Below are positions 1 to 8,097 of a stretch of DNA of 64,000 nucleotides, in pieces; within the stretch, counting starts at the first letter, position 1, and every line of letters begins with the position of its first letter. A model generated the notes under the pieces. The model did not search any database. It saw only the letters and a program-made list of their open reading frames with translations, and was not told where the DNA came from. Origin of the DNA: Paraburkholderia sp. ZP32-5 (GTDB lineage Bacteria; Pseudomonadota; Gammaproteobacteria; Burkholderiales; Burkholderiaceae). A program made the translations under genes and the position numbers. The stretch lies in assembly GCF_021390495.1 (NCBI RefSeq), contig NZ_JAJEJP010000001.1, forward strand, positions 2,790,001-2,854,000, in the 5' to 3' direction.

Positions 1-441
1 TTCGGCTGCCCGCGCGAAGCGCTGATCGGCCAGTCGTTCCAGGTGCTGTACCCGTCGGAAGATGAATTCGAGCGGATCGGCGCGCGCATTCCGCCGATCA
101 TGACCGCGCACGGCAGCTACGCGGACGATCGCATCATGAAGCGCGCGAACGGCGAACTGTTCTGGTGTCACGTCACGGGCCGCGCGCAGCAGCGCGCCGA
201 CCCGCACGCAGCGGGCGTCTGGACCTTCGAGGATCTGAGTGCGACGCGGCGCGTCGCGGTGGAGCTCACGCCGCGCGAGCGCGAAATCGCCGCGCAACTG
301 GTGACCGGCAAGACCAGCAAACAGATTGGCCGCGTGCTCGATATCAGCCCGCGCACGGTCGACGTGTACCGCGCGCGGCTGATGCGTAAATACGATACGG
401 GGAACGCGACCGAGCTGCTACAGAGGCTGCTCGGCAGTTGA
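1..441 (+). CDS. PAS-LuxR family transcriptional regulator, 5' end cut off by window
   Basis: The reading frame is open from the first base, so the N-terminus lies outside the window. The visible 146 residues begin inside a PAS-like domain (FGCPREALIGQSF, then a LFWCHVTGRA-type strand and a W-x-F-E-D-L-S end). They finish with a LuxR/GerE helix-turn-helix: LTPREREIAAQLVTGKTSKQIG followed by ISPRTVDVYRARLMRKY. The family binds DNA through this C-terminal HTH, while the PAS domain senses a ligand or redox/energy state. No REC phospho-acceptor domain is visible in the part seen. The gene ends about 55 bases before a convergent thioesterase gene. Target genes cannot be told from the sequence. An internal GTG at 43 exists, but the frame is open upstream of it and the PAS homology continues, so I treat the gene as partial. 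Confidence 0.85.
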   Translation, partial: FGCPREALIGQSFQVLYPSEDEFERIGARIPPIMTAHGSYADDRIMKRANGELFWCHVTGRAQQRADPHAAGVWTFEDLSATRRVAVELTPREREIAAQLVTGKTSKQIGRVLDISPRTVDVYRARLMRKYDTGNATELLQRLLGS

Positions 442-495
442 TGAACCCGGACTGCCGTGGCGGCCCGGCGTGTCAGTGCTTGTCGGTGTTTGTTG

Positions 496-927
496 TCAGG
501 CTGCCTTGACGAGCGCCGCGCGCTCGATCGTCGCGCGCAGCGAATCGGGCACCGGCACCGACTTTCCGGCCGCGTAATCGATCCACACGCAGCGCGCGGC
601 GCCGCGCGCATAGAGCGTATCCGGATCGTCCGCGCGCAGCAGTTCGAACGCGGTATCGAAGCTGCTGCGCCCCGGCGTCGCCACCGACATCCGGCCAATC
701 ACGTCGCCCGGATAGTGGAGCTGCTTCAGAAACTCCATCGACGCATTGACGATCACCGGCCCCTGCCCGCCGGTGCTGCCGCCGAGAAATCCCAGCTGCT
801 CGAACCACGAAATTCGCACCTGCTCCATATAGCGGAAATAGACGGTGTTGTTCACATGGCCGAAGGCGTCCATGTCGCCCCAGCGGATCGGCATCGTCAT
901 CTCGAAAACTGCGTGAAAATCGCTCAT
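496..927 (-). CDS. acyl-CoA thioesterase, 4-hydroxybenzoyl-CoA thioesterase (hotdog) family
   Basis: This 143-residue protein is a normal length for a single hotdog domain. It carries the family motif near the N-terminus (RWGDMDAFGHVNNTVYFRYMEQ), where the Asp of D-x-x-G-H-V-N-N is the catalytic or substrate-binding acid. The family hydrolyses acyl-CoA or aryl-CoA thioesters in the cytoplasm; the acyl group here is unknown. It lies 32 bases downstream of a short-chain dehydrogenase gene on the same strand and is probably cotranscribed with it, which hints at a small fatty-acid or aromatic-acid CoA pathway. Next to the electron-transfer-flavoprotein oxidoreductase gene, a role around beta-oxidation is plausible but inferred. 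The start is the ATG at 925-927. Confidence 0.88.
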   Translation of the reverse strand: MSDFHAVFEMTMPIRWGDMDAFGHVNNTVYFRYMEQVRISWFEQLGFLGGSTGGQGPVIVNASMEFLKQLHYPGDVIGRMSVATPGRSSFDTAFELLRADDPDTLYARGAARCVWIDYAAGKSVPVPDSLRATIERAALVKAA

Positions 928-959
928 TCCTTACTTCCGTTGTTAACCGATCGCCCGGC

Positions 960-1736
960 TCAGGCGAGCCCGAAGCCGTCGTCGGCGACGATCACCGAGC
1001 CGTTGATGAACTGCGATTCGTCCGCGGCCAGCAACAGCAGCAGCCCGTCCAGATCTTCCGGCTTGCCGACGCGATGACGCGGCAGCATCGACACGAGCTT
1101 TTGCCCCTGCTCGGTCGACCAGTGATGATGGTTGATTTCCGTATCGATATAGCCGGGGCAGATTGCGTTCACGTTGATGCCGTGACGGCCCCATTCGAGC
1201 GCCATCGCCTTCGTCATATGAACGACCGCGGCCTTGCTCATCGAATACAGGCCGATCTGCGGCAGCACCCGCAAGCCGGCCATCGACGCGATGTTGATGA
1301 TCCGGTACGACGGCTTCTGCGCATTGTTGCCGCGCATGATCATGCGCTTGGCGACTTCCTGGGCGACGAAAAACGCGCCGCGCGTGTTCGTGTCGAACAC
1401 ATATTCGAAGTCGGCCGGGGTGACTTCAGACAGCTTCTGCGTGGTCGACACGCCCGAGTTATTGACCAGAATATCGATCGTGCCGGCCTCGGTTTCAGCG
1501 TGCGCGACCGCCGACTTGATGCTTTGGTAGTCGGTCACGTCGAGCGACACGACATGCGCCGCGCCGCCGGACGCCTCGATCTCCGCGCGCAGTTCCTTCA
1601 GGCGCTCCGTGCGTCGGCTCGCCAGCACGACCTTCGCGCCCGCCTGCGACAGCACCTGCGCGAAACGCTTGCCCAACCCGCTCGAGGCGCCGGTGATCAG
1701 CGCGACCTTGCCTTCCAGATTGATCGAACGGCCCAT
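960..1736 (-). CDS. short-chain dehydrogenase/reductase (SDR) oxidoreductase
   Basis: A classical 258-residue SDR. The Rossmann cofactor motif TGASSGLG is at residues 15-22, the NNSG motif is near residue 92, and the catalytic residues are S151, Y164 and K168 (YSMSK). The acidic/basic pattern after beta-2 (ASRRTERL) suggests NADP(H), because Arg residues follow the second strand. It oxidises a hydroxyl or reduces a carbonyl; the C-terminal PGYIDTEIN and a hydrophobic GSVIVADDGF tail resemble 3-hydroxyacyl or 3-oxoacyl enzymes, but the exact substrate is not determined. It is the first gene of a probable two-gene unit with the thioesterase downstream and is divergent from the ETF-QO gene, sharing the 1737-1924 promoter region. 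Confidence 0.9.
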   Translation of the reverse strand: MGRSINLEGKVALITGASSGLGKRFAQVLSQAGAKVVLASRRTERLKELRAEIEASGGAAHVVSLDVTDYQSIKSAVAHAETEAGTIDILVNNSGVSTTQKLSEVTPADFEYVFDTNTRGAFFVAQEVAKRMIMRGNNAQKPSYRIINIASMAGLRVLPQIGLYSMSKAAVVHMTKAMALEWGRHGINVNAICPGYIDTEINHHHWSTEQGQKLVSMLPRHRVGKPEDLDGLLLLLAADESQFINGSVIVADDGFGLA

Positions 1737-1924
1737 TGTCGTTCCTTGTTCGGTGGTAGAGACAACTGCGGTTGACGAAGTGCGGCAGGACCGGCGCCAC
1801 GGGTCGCCACCGCATCGGTAAATAGAACGTCCGTGCTAATCTGTGCGCGTCGGGTTGCAGTGCCGGAATCGTTCGCCCACAATACGAACCCGAAAAAAGC
1901 ATTCTAACGGTAAGAGGAGCATCA

Positions 1925-3598
1925 ATGACCCCCGCAAGTCTCATTGAGCAATACGGTCCACGCGAGTCGATGGAGTACGACGTCGTGATCGTTGGCGGCG
2001 GCCCCGCGGGCCTGTCGGCGGCGATCCGCCTGAAGCAGCGCGCTGCTGAAAAGGGCGTCGAACTTGGCGTCTGCGTGCTGGAAAAAGGCTCTGAGATCGG
2101 GGCGCACATTCTGTCGGGCGCCGTGATGGATCCGCGCGCGATCACCGAACTGATCCCGGACTGGAAGGAAAAAGGCGCGCCGCTCACCGTCGACGTGACC
2201 GAAGACCGCTTCCTGTTCCTGTCGGAAACCGGCGCGAAGAGCGTACCGAACTGGGCGCTGCCGGACAATTTCAAGAATCACGGCAACTACGTGATCAGCC
2301 TCGCGAACGTGACGCGCTGGCTGGGTCAGCAGGCCGAGGCGCTCGGCGTGGAAATCTTCCCGGGTTTCCCGGCGGCCGAAGTGCTGTACAACGACGACGG
2401 CTCGGTCAAGGGTGTCGCGACTGGCAATCTCGGCATCGGCAAGGACGGCGAGCCGACCGAGAACTTCCAGCTTGGCATGGAGCTGCATGCGAAGTACACG
2501 CTGTTCTGCGAAGGCGCGCGCGGCCATCTCGGCCGGCAACTGAACGACAAGTTCAAGCTGCGCGACGGCGTCGATCCGCAGGTGTACGGCATCGGCATCA
2601 AGGAGCTGTGGGAGATCGATCCTGCGAAGCACAAGCCGGGGCTCGTGATGCACACGGCCGGCTGGCCGCTCGAAAACGATACGTATGGCGGCTCGTTCCT
2701 CTATCACATGGACAACAACCAGGTGGTGGTGGGCTTCGTGGTCGGCCTTGGCTATTCGAATCCGTATCTGTCGCCGTTCGAGGAATTCCAGCGCTACAAG
2801 ACCCATCCGGCGATCCGTGCGATTCTCGAAGGCGGCAAGCGCGTGTCCTATGGTGCGCGCGCGATCACCGCGGGCGGGTTGATGTCGCTGCCGAAGCTGG
2901 TGTTCCCGGGTGGCGCACTGGTCGGCGACGACGCGGGCTTCCTCAACGTGTCGCGCATCAAAGGCTCGCATGCGGCGATCAAGACCGGCATGCTCGCGGC
3001 CGATGCCGCGTTCGACGCCGTGCAGGCCGGCCGCCAGGCGGACGAACTGAGCGCGTACCCGGAAGCCTTCAAGACGTCGTGGCTTCACACCGAGCTGTAT
3101 CGCGCGCGCAATTTCAAACAGTGGATGAGCAAGGGCCTGTACCTCGGCACGCTGATGGTCGGCATCGAGCAGAAGGTGCTGGGTGGCAATGTGCCGTGGA
3201 CGCTGCATCACCAGCATTCCGATCACGAGATGCTGAAGCCGGCGTCGCAGTCCAAGCCGATTACCTATCCGAAGCCGGACGGCAAGCTCACGTTCGATCG
3301 CCTGTCGTCGGTGTTTATCTCGAACACCAACCACGAGGAAAATCAGCCGGCGCACCTGACGCTGAAAGACCCGTCGGTGCCGGTCAACGTGAACTGGCAG
3401 ACCTATGCCGGCCCCGAGTCACGCTACTGCCCGGCGGCGGTCTACGAATTCGTCAAGAACGACGACGGCAACGAGCGGCTCGTGATCAATGCGCAGAACT
3501 GCGTGCATTGCAAGACCTGTGATATCAAGGACCCGACGCAGAATATCGTGTGGGTCACGCCGGAAGGCGGCGGCGGTCCGAACTATCCGAACATGTAA
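1925..3598 (+). CDS. electron transfer flavoprotein-ubiquinone oxidoreductase (ETF-QO)
   Basis: This 557-residue enzyme passes electrons from reduced ETF to ubiquinone, linking fatty-acid and amino-acid acyl-CoA dehydrogenases to the respiratory chain at the inner membrane. The FAD-binding dinucleotide motif VIVGGGPAGLSAA is at about residues 21-33. A second FAD contact (GGALVGDDAGFLNV) lies mid-protein, and a C-terminal 4Fe-4S ferredoxin-like domain shows the cysteine cluster C-P-A-A-V-Y...NCVHCKTCDIKDP. Length and domain order match the family over its whole span. The ATG at 1925 is preceded by AAGAGGAGC, a good ribosome site. The gene stands alone on the plus strand with a strong hairpin just after its stop. 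No etfA/etfB genes are in the window. Confidence 0.96.
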   Translation: MTPASLIEQYGPRESMEYDVVIVGGGPAGLSAAIRLKQRAAEKGVELGVCVLEKGSEIGAHILSGAVMDPRAITELIPDWKEKGAPLTVDVTEDRFLFLSETGAKSVPNWALPDNFKNHGNYVISLANVTRWLGQQAEALGVEIFPGFPAAEVLYNDDGSVKGVATGNLGIGKDGEPTENFQLGMELHAKYTLFCEGARGHLGRQLNDKFKLRDGVDPQVYGIGIKELWEIDPAKHKPGLVMHTAGWPLENDTYGGSFLYHMDNNQVVVGFVVGLGYSNPYLSPFEEFQRYKTHPAIRAILEGGKRVSYGARAITAGGLMSLPKLVFPGGALVGDDAGFLNVSRIKGSHAAIKTGMLAADAAFDAVQAGRQADELSAYPEAFKTSWLHTELYRARNFKQWMSKGLYLGTLMVGIEQKVLGGNVPWTLHHQHSDHEMLKPASQSKPITYPKPDGKLTFDRLSSVFISNTNHEENQPAHLTLKDPSVPVNVNWQTYAGPESRYCPAAVYEFVKNDDGNERLVINAQNCVHCKTCDIKDPTQNIVWVTPEGGGGPNYPNM

Positions 3599-3610
3599 GC
3601 GGTGTTCTGT

Positions 3611-3654
3611 CTGCCTTCGTGGCGCGTGACGAAATATGCGCGCCACGAAGGCAG
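3611..3654 (+). terminator. strong hairpin after ETF-QO, probable terminator
   Basis: A perfect 16-bp inverted repeat: CTGCCTTCGTGGCGCG at 3611-3626 pairs with 3639-3654, with a 12-base loop. It starts 12 bases after the ETF-QO stop. Only three T residues follow, so termination may be weak or assisted, but position and stem strength favour a terminator or 3' stabilising hairpin. Confidence 0.65.
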
Positions 3655-3880
3655 GTTTCGATGACGCGTTCGCGTCGTCTTCAACTTCCCTTCCGGCTTT
3701 GCGTTCTCAAGACGGCCAGCACGTGAGTGCGCACACGGTCGGCTAGCAAGCCATTTCAACGCTGAAATCGTAGATGAGGCGCTGCCGTCACGGCACACGC
3801 CCGAGGCACGGCGCCGCGCGCTGGCTGTAGTGCGTCAGCGCGCGGCTATCGTGCAAAGAACAGATGGGAGTCTTCGGGAA

Positions 3881-3899
3881 GCGCCGCCGGGAGCGGCGC
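3881..3899 (-). terminator. GC hairpin downstream of aroC, candidate terminator
   Basis: GCGCCGC at 3881-3887 pairs with GCGGCGC at 3893-3899 around a 5-base loop, 13 bases past the aroC stop on the minus strand. No run of T follows on that strand, so it is only a candidate. Confidence 0.35.
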
Positions 3900-3912
3900 C
3901 ATAGCGGCAGCG

Positions 3913-5013
3913 TTACGGCGCGCTTGCCGCGATCTTCGGCGTGCTCACCGACACGTCGCCACATTGCGCGCGATGACGCAGCGCATGATCGATCAGCACG
4001 AGTGCAAGCATTGCCTCGGCGACCGGCGTCGCGCGAATGCCGACGCACGGGTCATGTCGACCGAAGGTTTCGACGACTGCCGGCTGGCCGGCCTTGTCGA
4101 TCGAGCGGCGTGGCGTGCGGATGCTCGACGTCGGCTTGATTGCGATCGACACGGTGATGTCCTGCCCCGTCGAAATACCGCCGAGCACCCCGCCCGCGTT
4201 GTTGCCGACGAAGCCTTCCGGCGTCAGTTCGTCGCCATGCACCGAGCCGCGTTGCGCGACGCTCGCGAAGCCGGCGCCGATTTCGACGCCCTTCACCGCG
4301 TTGATGCCCATCATCGCGTGCGCGATATCGGCATCGAGACGGTCGAACAGCGGCTCGCCGAGGCCGACCGGCACACCGGAGGCGACCACGTTGATGCGCG
4401 CGCCGATCGAGTCGCCGTCCTTACGCAGCGCGTCCATATACGCTTCGAGCTGCGGCACGATATCGGCATTCGCCGCGAAGAACGGATTCTCGCGTACCAG
4501 CGCCCAGTCGACGAACGGCACGTCGATCTCGCCGAGCGCGGCCATGTAGCCGCGAACCTCGATGCCGGATTTCTCGCGCAGCCACTTCTTCGCGACCGCG
4601 CCCGCAGCGACCGTGGGCGCCGTCAGCCGCGCCGACGAACGGCCGCCGCCGCGATAGTCGCGAATGCCGTATTTCTGCCAATAGGTGTAGTCGGCGTGGC
4701 CCGGCCGGAATGTCTCGGCGATGTTGCCGTAGTCCTTGCTGCGCTGGTCGGTGTTGCGGATCAGCAGTGCGATCGGCGCGCCGGTGGTCTGGCCTTCGAA
4801 CACGCCCGACAGGATCTCGACCTTGTCTTCCTCCTGGCGCTGCGTGACGTGCCGCGACGTGCCGGGTTTGCGGCGGTCGAGTTCGAACTGGATATCGGCT
4901 TCGTTGAGCGCCATGCCCGGCGGGCAGCCGTCGATCACGCAGCCGATAGCGGGGCCGTGCGATTCGCCGAAGGTCGTGACAGTGAAGAGCGTACCGAGCG
5001 TGTTGCCGGACAT
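3913..5013 (-). CDS. aroC: chorismate synthase
   Basis: Chorismate synthase converts 5-enolpyruvylshikimate-3-phosphate to chorismate, the last step of the common aromatic amino-acid pathway, using reduced FMN. The 366-residue length is typical. All three family signatures are visible: [18 protein letters not shown] near the N-terminus, the RGGGRSSAR segment in the middle, and [18 protein letters not shown] near the C-terminus. The ATG at 5011-5013 fits the conserved N-terminus [20 protein letters not shown]. It lies downstream of the MFS-acyltransferase gene on the same strand but is separated by about 220 bases, so it likely has its own promoter. Identification is secure. Confidence 0.98.
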   Translation of the reverse strand: MSGNTLGTLFTVTTFGESHGPAIGCVIDGCPPGMALNEADIQFELDRRKPGTSRHVTQRQEEDKVEILSGVFEGQTTGAPIALLIRNTDQRSKDYGNIAETFRPGHADYTYWQKYGIRDYRGGGRSSARLTAPTVAAGAVAKKWLREKSGIEVRGYMAALGEIDVPFVDWALVRENPFFAANADIVPQLEAYMDALRKDGDSIGARINVVASGVPVGLGEPLFDRLDADIAHAMMGINAVKGVEIGAGFASVAQRGSVHGDELTPEGFVGNNAGGVLGGISTGQDITVSIAIKPTSSIRTPRRSIDKAGQPAVVETFGRHDPCVGIRATPVAEAMLALVLIDHALRHRAQCGDVSVSTPKIAASAP

Positions 5014-5234
5014 GAGCGTCGTCCAAAGAAATGCGGGGGGAACGCTATTATGCCAGCCCTCCAGCGTCGGAGCCGGCCGGTCCGGCGTTTCTGGCCGATC
5101 GGCCAGGGCGGCACCGGCCTGCGCTGTCTTCGCGCGTCAAGCGCGCCCAGTCAGGATCTGCCGCCGCTGCCTGGTCCGACGTCACAGGCACCGACTCGAG
5201 CGGCTCGCTTGCCAAGCTCGGCCAGCACCCACCG

Positions 5235-7172
5235 CTATTTGCGCGCGCCGCGCAGCTCGGTCACGATCGCCTGCAGCTTCTCCGGCGTCGCGAGCGCCGG
5301 CTCGATCGGCTCGCCGACCACGAGGCTCAGCCGGCTCATCACGCCCTTGTGCACCGGCCGCGGCCAGTGCGCGTCGACGTCGCGCGAAAACACGCTGCCC
5401 CACAGCCCGCGCAGCGCCATCGGAATAACGGGCGCCGGCGTGCGCCCGACGATCTCGCTCACGCCATGCCGGAACGGATTCATGTCGCCGGTGCGCGTCA
5501 GCTTGCCTTCCGGGAAGATACACACGAGTTCACCGTCGGCGAGCGCCTGCGCACACTGGTCGTACGCGCGCGCGAGCAGCGCCGCGTCCTGATGCGCGGG
5601 CGCAATCGGAATCGCCTTCGCATGGCGGAACAACCATCCGACCAATGGCGTCCGGAAAATCTGATGGTCCATCACGAAGCGGATCGGCCGCGGGCTCTCG
5701 GCCATGATGACGATCGCGTCGACGAAGCTCACGTGGTTACACACGAGCACCGCCCCGCCCTCCTTCGGAATCCGCTCCGCATGCACGAGCCGGATCCGGT
5801 AGAACGTATGCACGAGCAGCCACGCGATAAAGCGCAACAGAAACTCGGGCACGAGCGAATAGATATAGGCCGCGACGACCACGTTCAGCAGCGCGGTCAC
5901 GAGGAAGATCGCCGGAATGCTGAAGCCCGCCGAGGTCAGGGCCATCGCCATCAGCGCGGACACGATCATGAACAGCGAATTCAGGATATTGTTCGCGGCG
6001 ATGATGCGCGCGCGATGGCTCGGCTGGCTGCGGCTCTGGATCAGCGCATACAGCGGCACGCTGTAGAAACCGCCGAACATCGCCAGCAGGAACAGGTCGG
6101 CGAGCACGCGCCAATGCGCGAAGCGGCCGAGGAATTCGCCGACGCCCAGCAGATGGCCGGCCGGCGGCAGCGCGTGGCTCGCGAAAAAAAGGTCGATGGC
6201 GAACACGCTCATGCCGATCGAGCCGAGCGGCACGAGACCAATTTCGATGCGCCGCTTCGACAGCCGCTCGCACAACAACGAGCCGATGCCGATACCGATC
6301 GAGAACGTCGCGAGCAGCACGGTGACGACATCGGGGTCGGCGGACAGCACGTCTTTCGCGAAATTGAAGAACGACGCGAGGAACGTCGCGCCGACGAACC
6401 ACAGCCACGAAATACCGAGCAGACTCAGGAACACGGTGCGGTTTTCGCGCGCGAGTTTCAGATTGCGCCACGTCTCGCTAAACGGATTCCAGTTGATGCG
6501 CAGTTCCGGCTGCGGCGCGGGCGTGGCCGGCACGAAGCCTGACACGACGCGCCCGATCAGTGCGATCGCTATACACGCGCAAGCCAGCACCACCGCGCCA
6601 TGCTCGGCGAACCCCGCGCCCGCACCGCCGATGATCGTGCCTACCAGAATCGCGACGAAGGTGCCCATCTCGACCATGCCGTTGCCGCCGACCAGTTCCG
6701 TCTTCGCCAGATGCTGCGGCAGATACGAATACTTGACCGGGCCGAACACGGTCGAATGGACGCCCATCAGGAACGTGCACAGATACAGCAGTGGCGCGCT
6801 ATGCAGCCAGAAACCGGCGCCGCCGACCAGCATCACGCCGATCTCGAAAGTCTTGACGAGGCGCGTCAAGACCGCCTTGTCGTATTTGTCGGCGATCTGG
6901 CCCGAGGTGGCGGACAGCAGCACGAACGGCAGAATGAAAATCGCCGAGATCAGGAACGCCGCGGTCTTCGGATCGACGCCGGAAAAACGCGCCGCCTGAT
7001 ACGTGACGAGCGACGTGAAGCCGATCTTGAACACGTTGTCGTTCATCGCGCCGAGGAACTGAGTCCAGAAAAACGGTGCGAAACGGCGCTCGCCGAGCAG
7101 GCGAAACTGGGATTCGTGCGCTTCGTTCGCGCGAGCGGCGCGGCGGGCGGCAGACAAGGGACGATCGCTCAT
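5235..7172 (-). CDS. fusion protein: MFS transporter (LplT-like) plus PlsC-type acyltransferase
   Basis: A 645-residue two-part membrane protein. The first about 420 residues form a 12-segment major facilitator domain of the LplT type (start motif RFAPFFWTQFLGAMNDNVFKIGF). The last about 200 residues are a 1-acylglycerol-phosphate acyltransferase domain with the H-x4-D box NHVSFVDA (H480, D485) and the FPEGKLTRTG motif. In enterobacteria LplT flips lysophospholipid and the separate Aas protein reacylates it; this fusion has transporter and acyltransferase in one chain. Unlike Aas, it lacks the AMP-dependent acyl-ACP synthetase domain, because the chain ends after the acyltransferase (ELRGARK). 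I infer lysophospholipid uptake and repair at the inner membrane. The ATG at 7172 is preferred: an in-frame upstream extension to 7343 is Arg-rich and not protein-like. Confidence 0.87.
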   Translation of the reverse strand: MSDRPLSAARRAARANEAHESQFRLLGERRFAPFFWTQFLGAMNDNVFKIGFTSLVTYQAARFSGVDPKTAAFLISAIFILPFVLLSATSGQIADKYDKAVLTRLVKTFEIGVMLVGGAGFWLHSAPLLYLCTFLMGVHSTVFGPVKYSYLPQHLAKTELVGGNGMVEMGTFVAILVGTIIGGAGAGFAEHGAVVLACACIAIALIGRVVSGFVPATPAPQPELRINWNPFSETWRNLKLARENRTVFLSLLGISWLWFVGATFLASFFNFAKDVLSADPDVVTVLLATFSIGIGIGSLLCERLSKRRIEIGLVPLGSIGMSVFAIDLFFASHALPPAGHLLGVGEFLGRFAHWRVLADLFLLAMFGGFYSVPLYALIQSRSQPSHRARIIAANNILNSLFMIVSALMAMALTSAGFSIPAIFLVTALLNVVVAAYIYSLVPEFLLRFIAWLLVHTFYRIRLVHAERIPKEGGAVLVCNHVSFVDAIVIMAESPRPIRFVMDHQIFRTPLVGWLFRHAKAIPIAPAHQDAALLARAYDQCAQALADGELVCIFPEGKLTRTGDMNPFRHGVSEIVGRTPAPVIPMALRGLWGSVFSRDVDAHWPRPVHKGVMSRLSLVVGEPIEPALATPEKLQAIVTELRGARK

Positions 7173-7287
7173 GAAGTTCGGGAGGCGGCGTGAAGCAATT
7201 GCAGCGCGGCGGACGGCGCGGTGGATGGGCAAACCGGCGCGGCTAGCGCGCCTGGCGGTCGAACATGAAACCGAAAAGGCCGGACAC

Positions 7288-7314
7288 AAAAAAAGCGCAC
7301 GCTTTCGCGCACGC
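7288..7314 (-). terminator. intrinsic terminator of the CBS-domain gene
   Basis: On the minus strand a hairpin with a GAAA tetraloop (GCGTG-CGC-GAAA-GCG-TGCGC, two G-T pairs) is followed directly by seven T. It lies about 60 bases past the CBS gene stop and upstream of the MFS-acyltransferase gene, so it separates the two. Confidence 0.75.
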
Positions 7315-7373
7315 CTTCGCAGTGGATTCACGCCCCGGACCACAGCCCGGGCGCGACTTCCAGACTACGCGCA

Positions 7374-7838
7374 TCAGCCCGTCTGCTGGCCCTGCCCTTC
7401 CGGTTCTTCCGGCCAGTCGCGGATATACGCTTTCAGCATGCGGTTTTCGAAGCCCTGCTCCTCGACCACTGCCTTCGCGACGTCGTAAAACGAGATAACA
7501 CCCATCAACGTGCGGCTCTCCATGACCGGAAGATAACGCACGTGATGCTCGAGCATCATGCGGCGCACTTCGTTGACGTCGGTTTCGGGCGTGCAGGTAA
7601 GCGGATGGTCGTCCATCACCTTGCGGATCGTCGAAGTGCCGACGCTGCCGCCGTTCTCGCGCAGCGTCTGAATGATTTCGCGAAAGGTCAGCATGCCGGC
7701 GAGGTCGCCGTACTCCATCACGACGAGCGAGCCGATATCGTGCTCGGCCATCGTATTGACAGCGTCATGCAGCGTGGTATCCGGCGTGACCGTAAAAAGG
7801 GTGTTGCCCTTGACTTTAAGAATGTCGCTGACTCGCAT
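7374..7838 (-). CDS. CBS-domain pair protein
   Basis: This 154-residue cytoplasmic protein consists almost wholly of two CBS domains. The first covers roughly residues 8-60 (VTPDTTLHDAVNTMAEHDIGSLVVME...GMLTFREI) and the second residues 75-130 (CTPETDVNEVRRMMLEHHVRYLPVMES...GVISFYDVAKAV). CBS pairs bind adenosyl ligands (AMP, ATP, NADH, SAM) and regulate partner proteins. No catalytic domain is attached, so it is a stand-alone CBS protein of unknown partner. A good intrinsic terminator follows it, and a divergent 260-base region separates it from the MetY-type gene, so it is probably monocistronic. The C-terminus (EEPEGQGQQTG) is low complexity. Confidence 0.9.
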   Translation of the reverse strand: MRVSDILKVKGNTLFTVTPDTTLHDAVNTMAEHDIGSLVVMEYGDLAGMLTFREIIQTLRENGGSVGTSTIRKVMDDHPLTCTPETDVNEVRRMMLEHHVRYLPVMESRTLMGVISFYDVAKAVVEEQGFENRMLKAYIRDWPEEPEGQGQQTG

Positions 7839-8097
7839 GATCTATCTCCCGATACCGCTAATTCTGCAATGCATGAATGGTTTTTTCGATCCTAGCGGAA
7901 AGGCCCATAAAAGGAAAGCGGCCCGCCCAGCAAGGCGCCGAGCGCATTCGTCACATTCAATTCATACGGTTTCGCGCGCCGGTGCCGGCGCGTTTGCCGC
8001 GCCACGCCGGCAAAGCCCTGCTTGAAGCGGTGCACGCCAGTGATAGGATGGCCGCCACACCCACCTTCGCGAGGCCGCTCGCGGCCCGCCGCCCACG

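Larger units (their letters stand above)
3599..3912. other. intergenic region between convergent ETF-QO and aroC genes
   Basis: About 314 bases with no convincing gene. It contains two hairpins described separately: a 16-bp stem just after ETF-QO and a 7-bp GC-only stem just after aroC. The remaining roughly 220 bases show no ribosome site followed by a protein-like frame on either strand. Confidence 0.6.
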
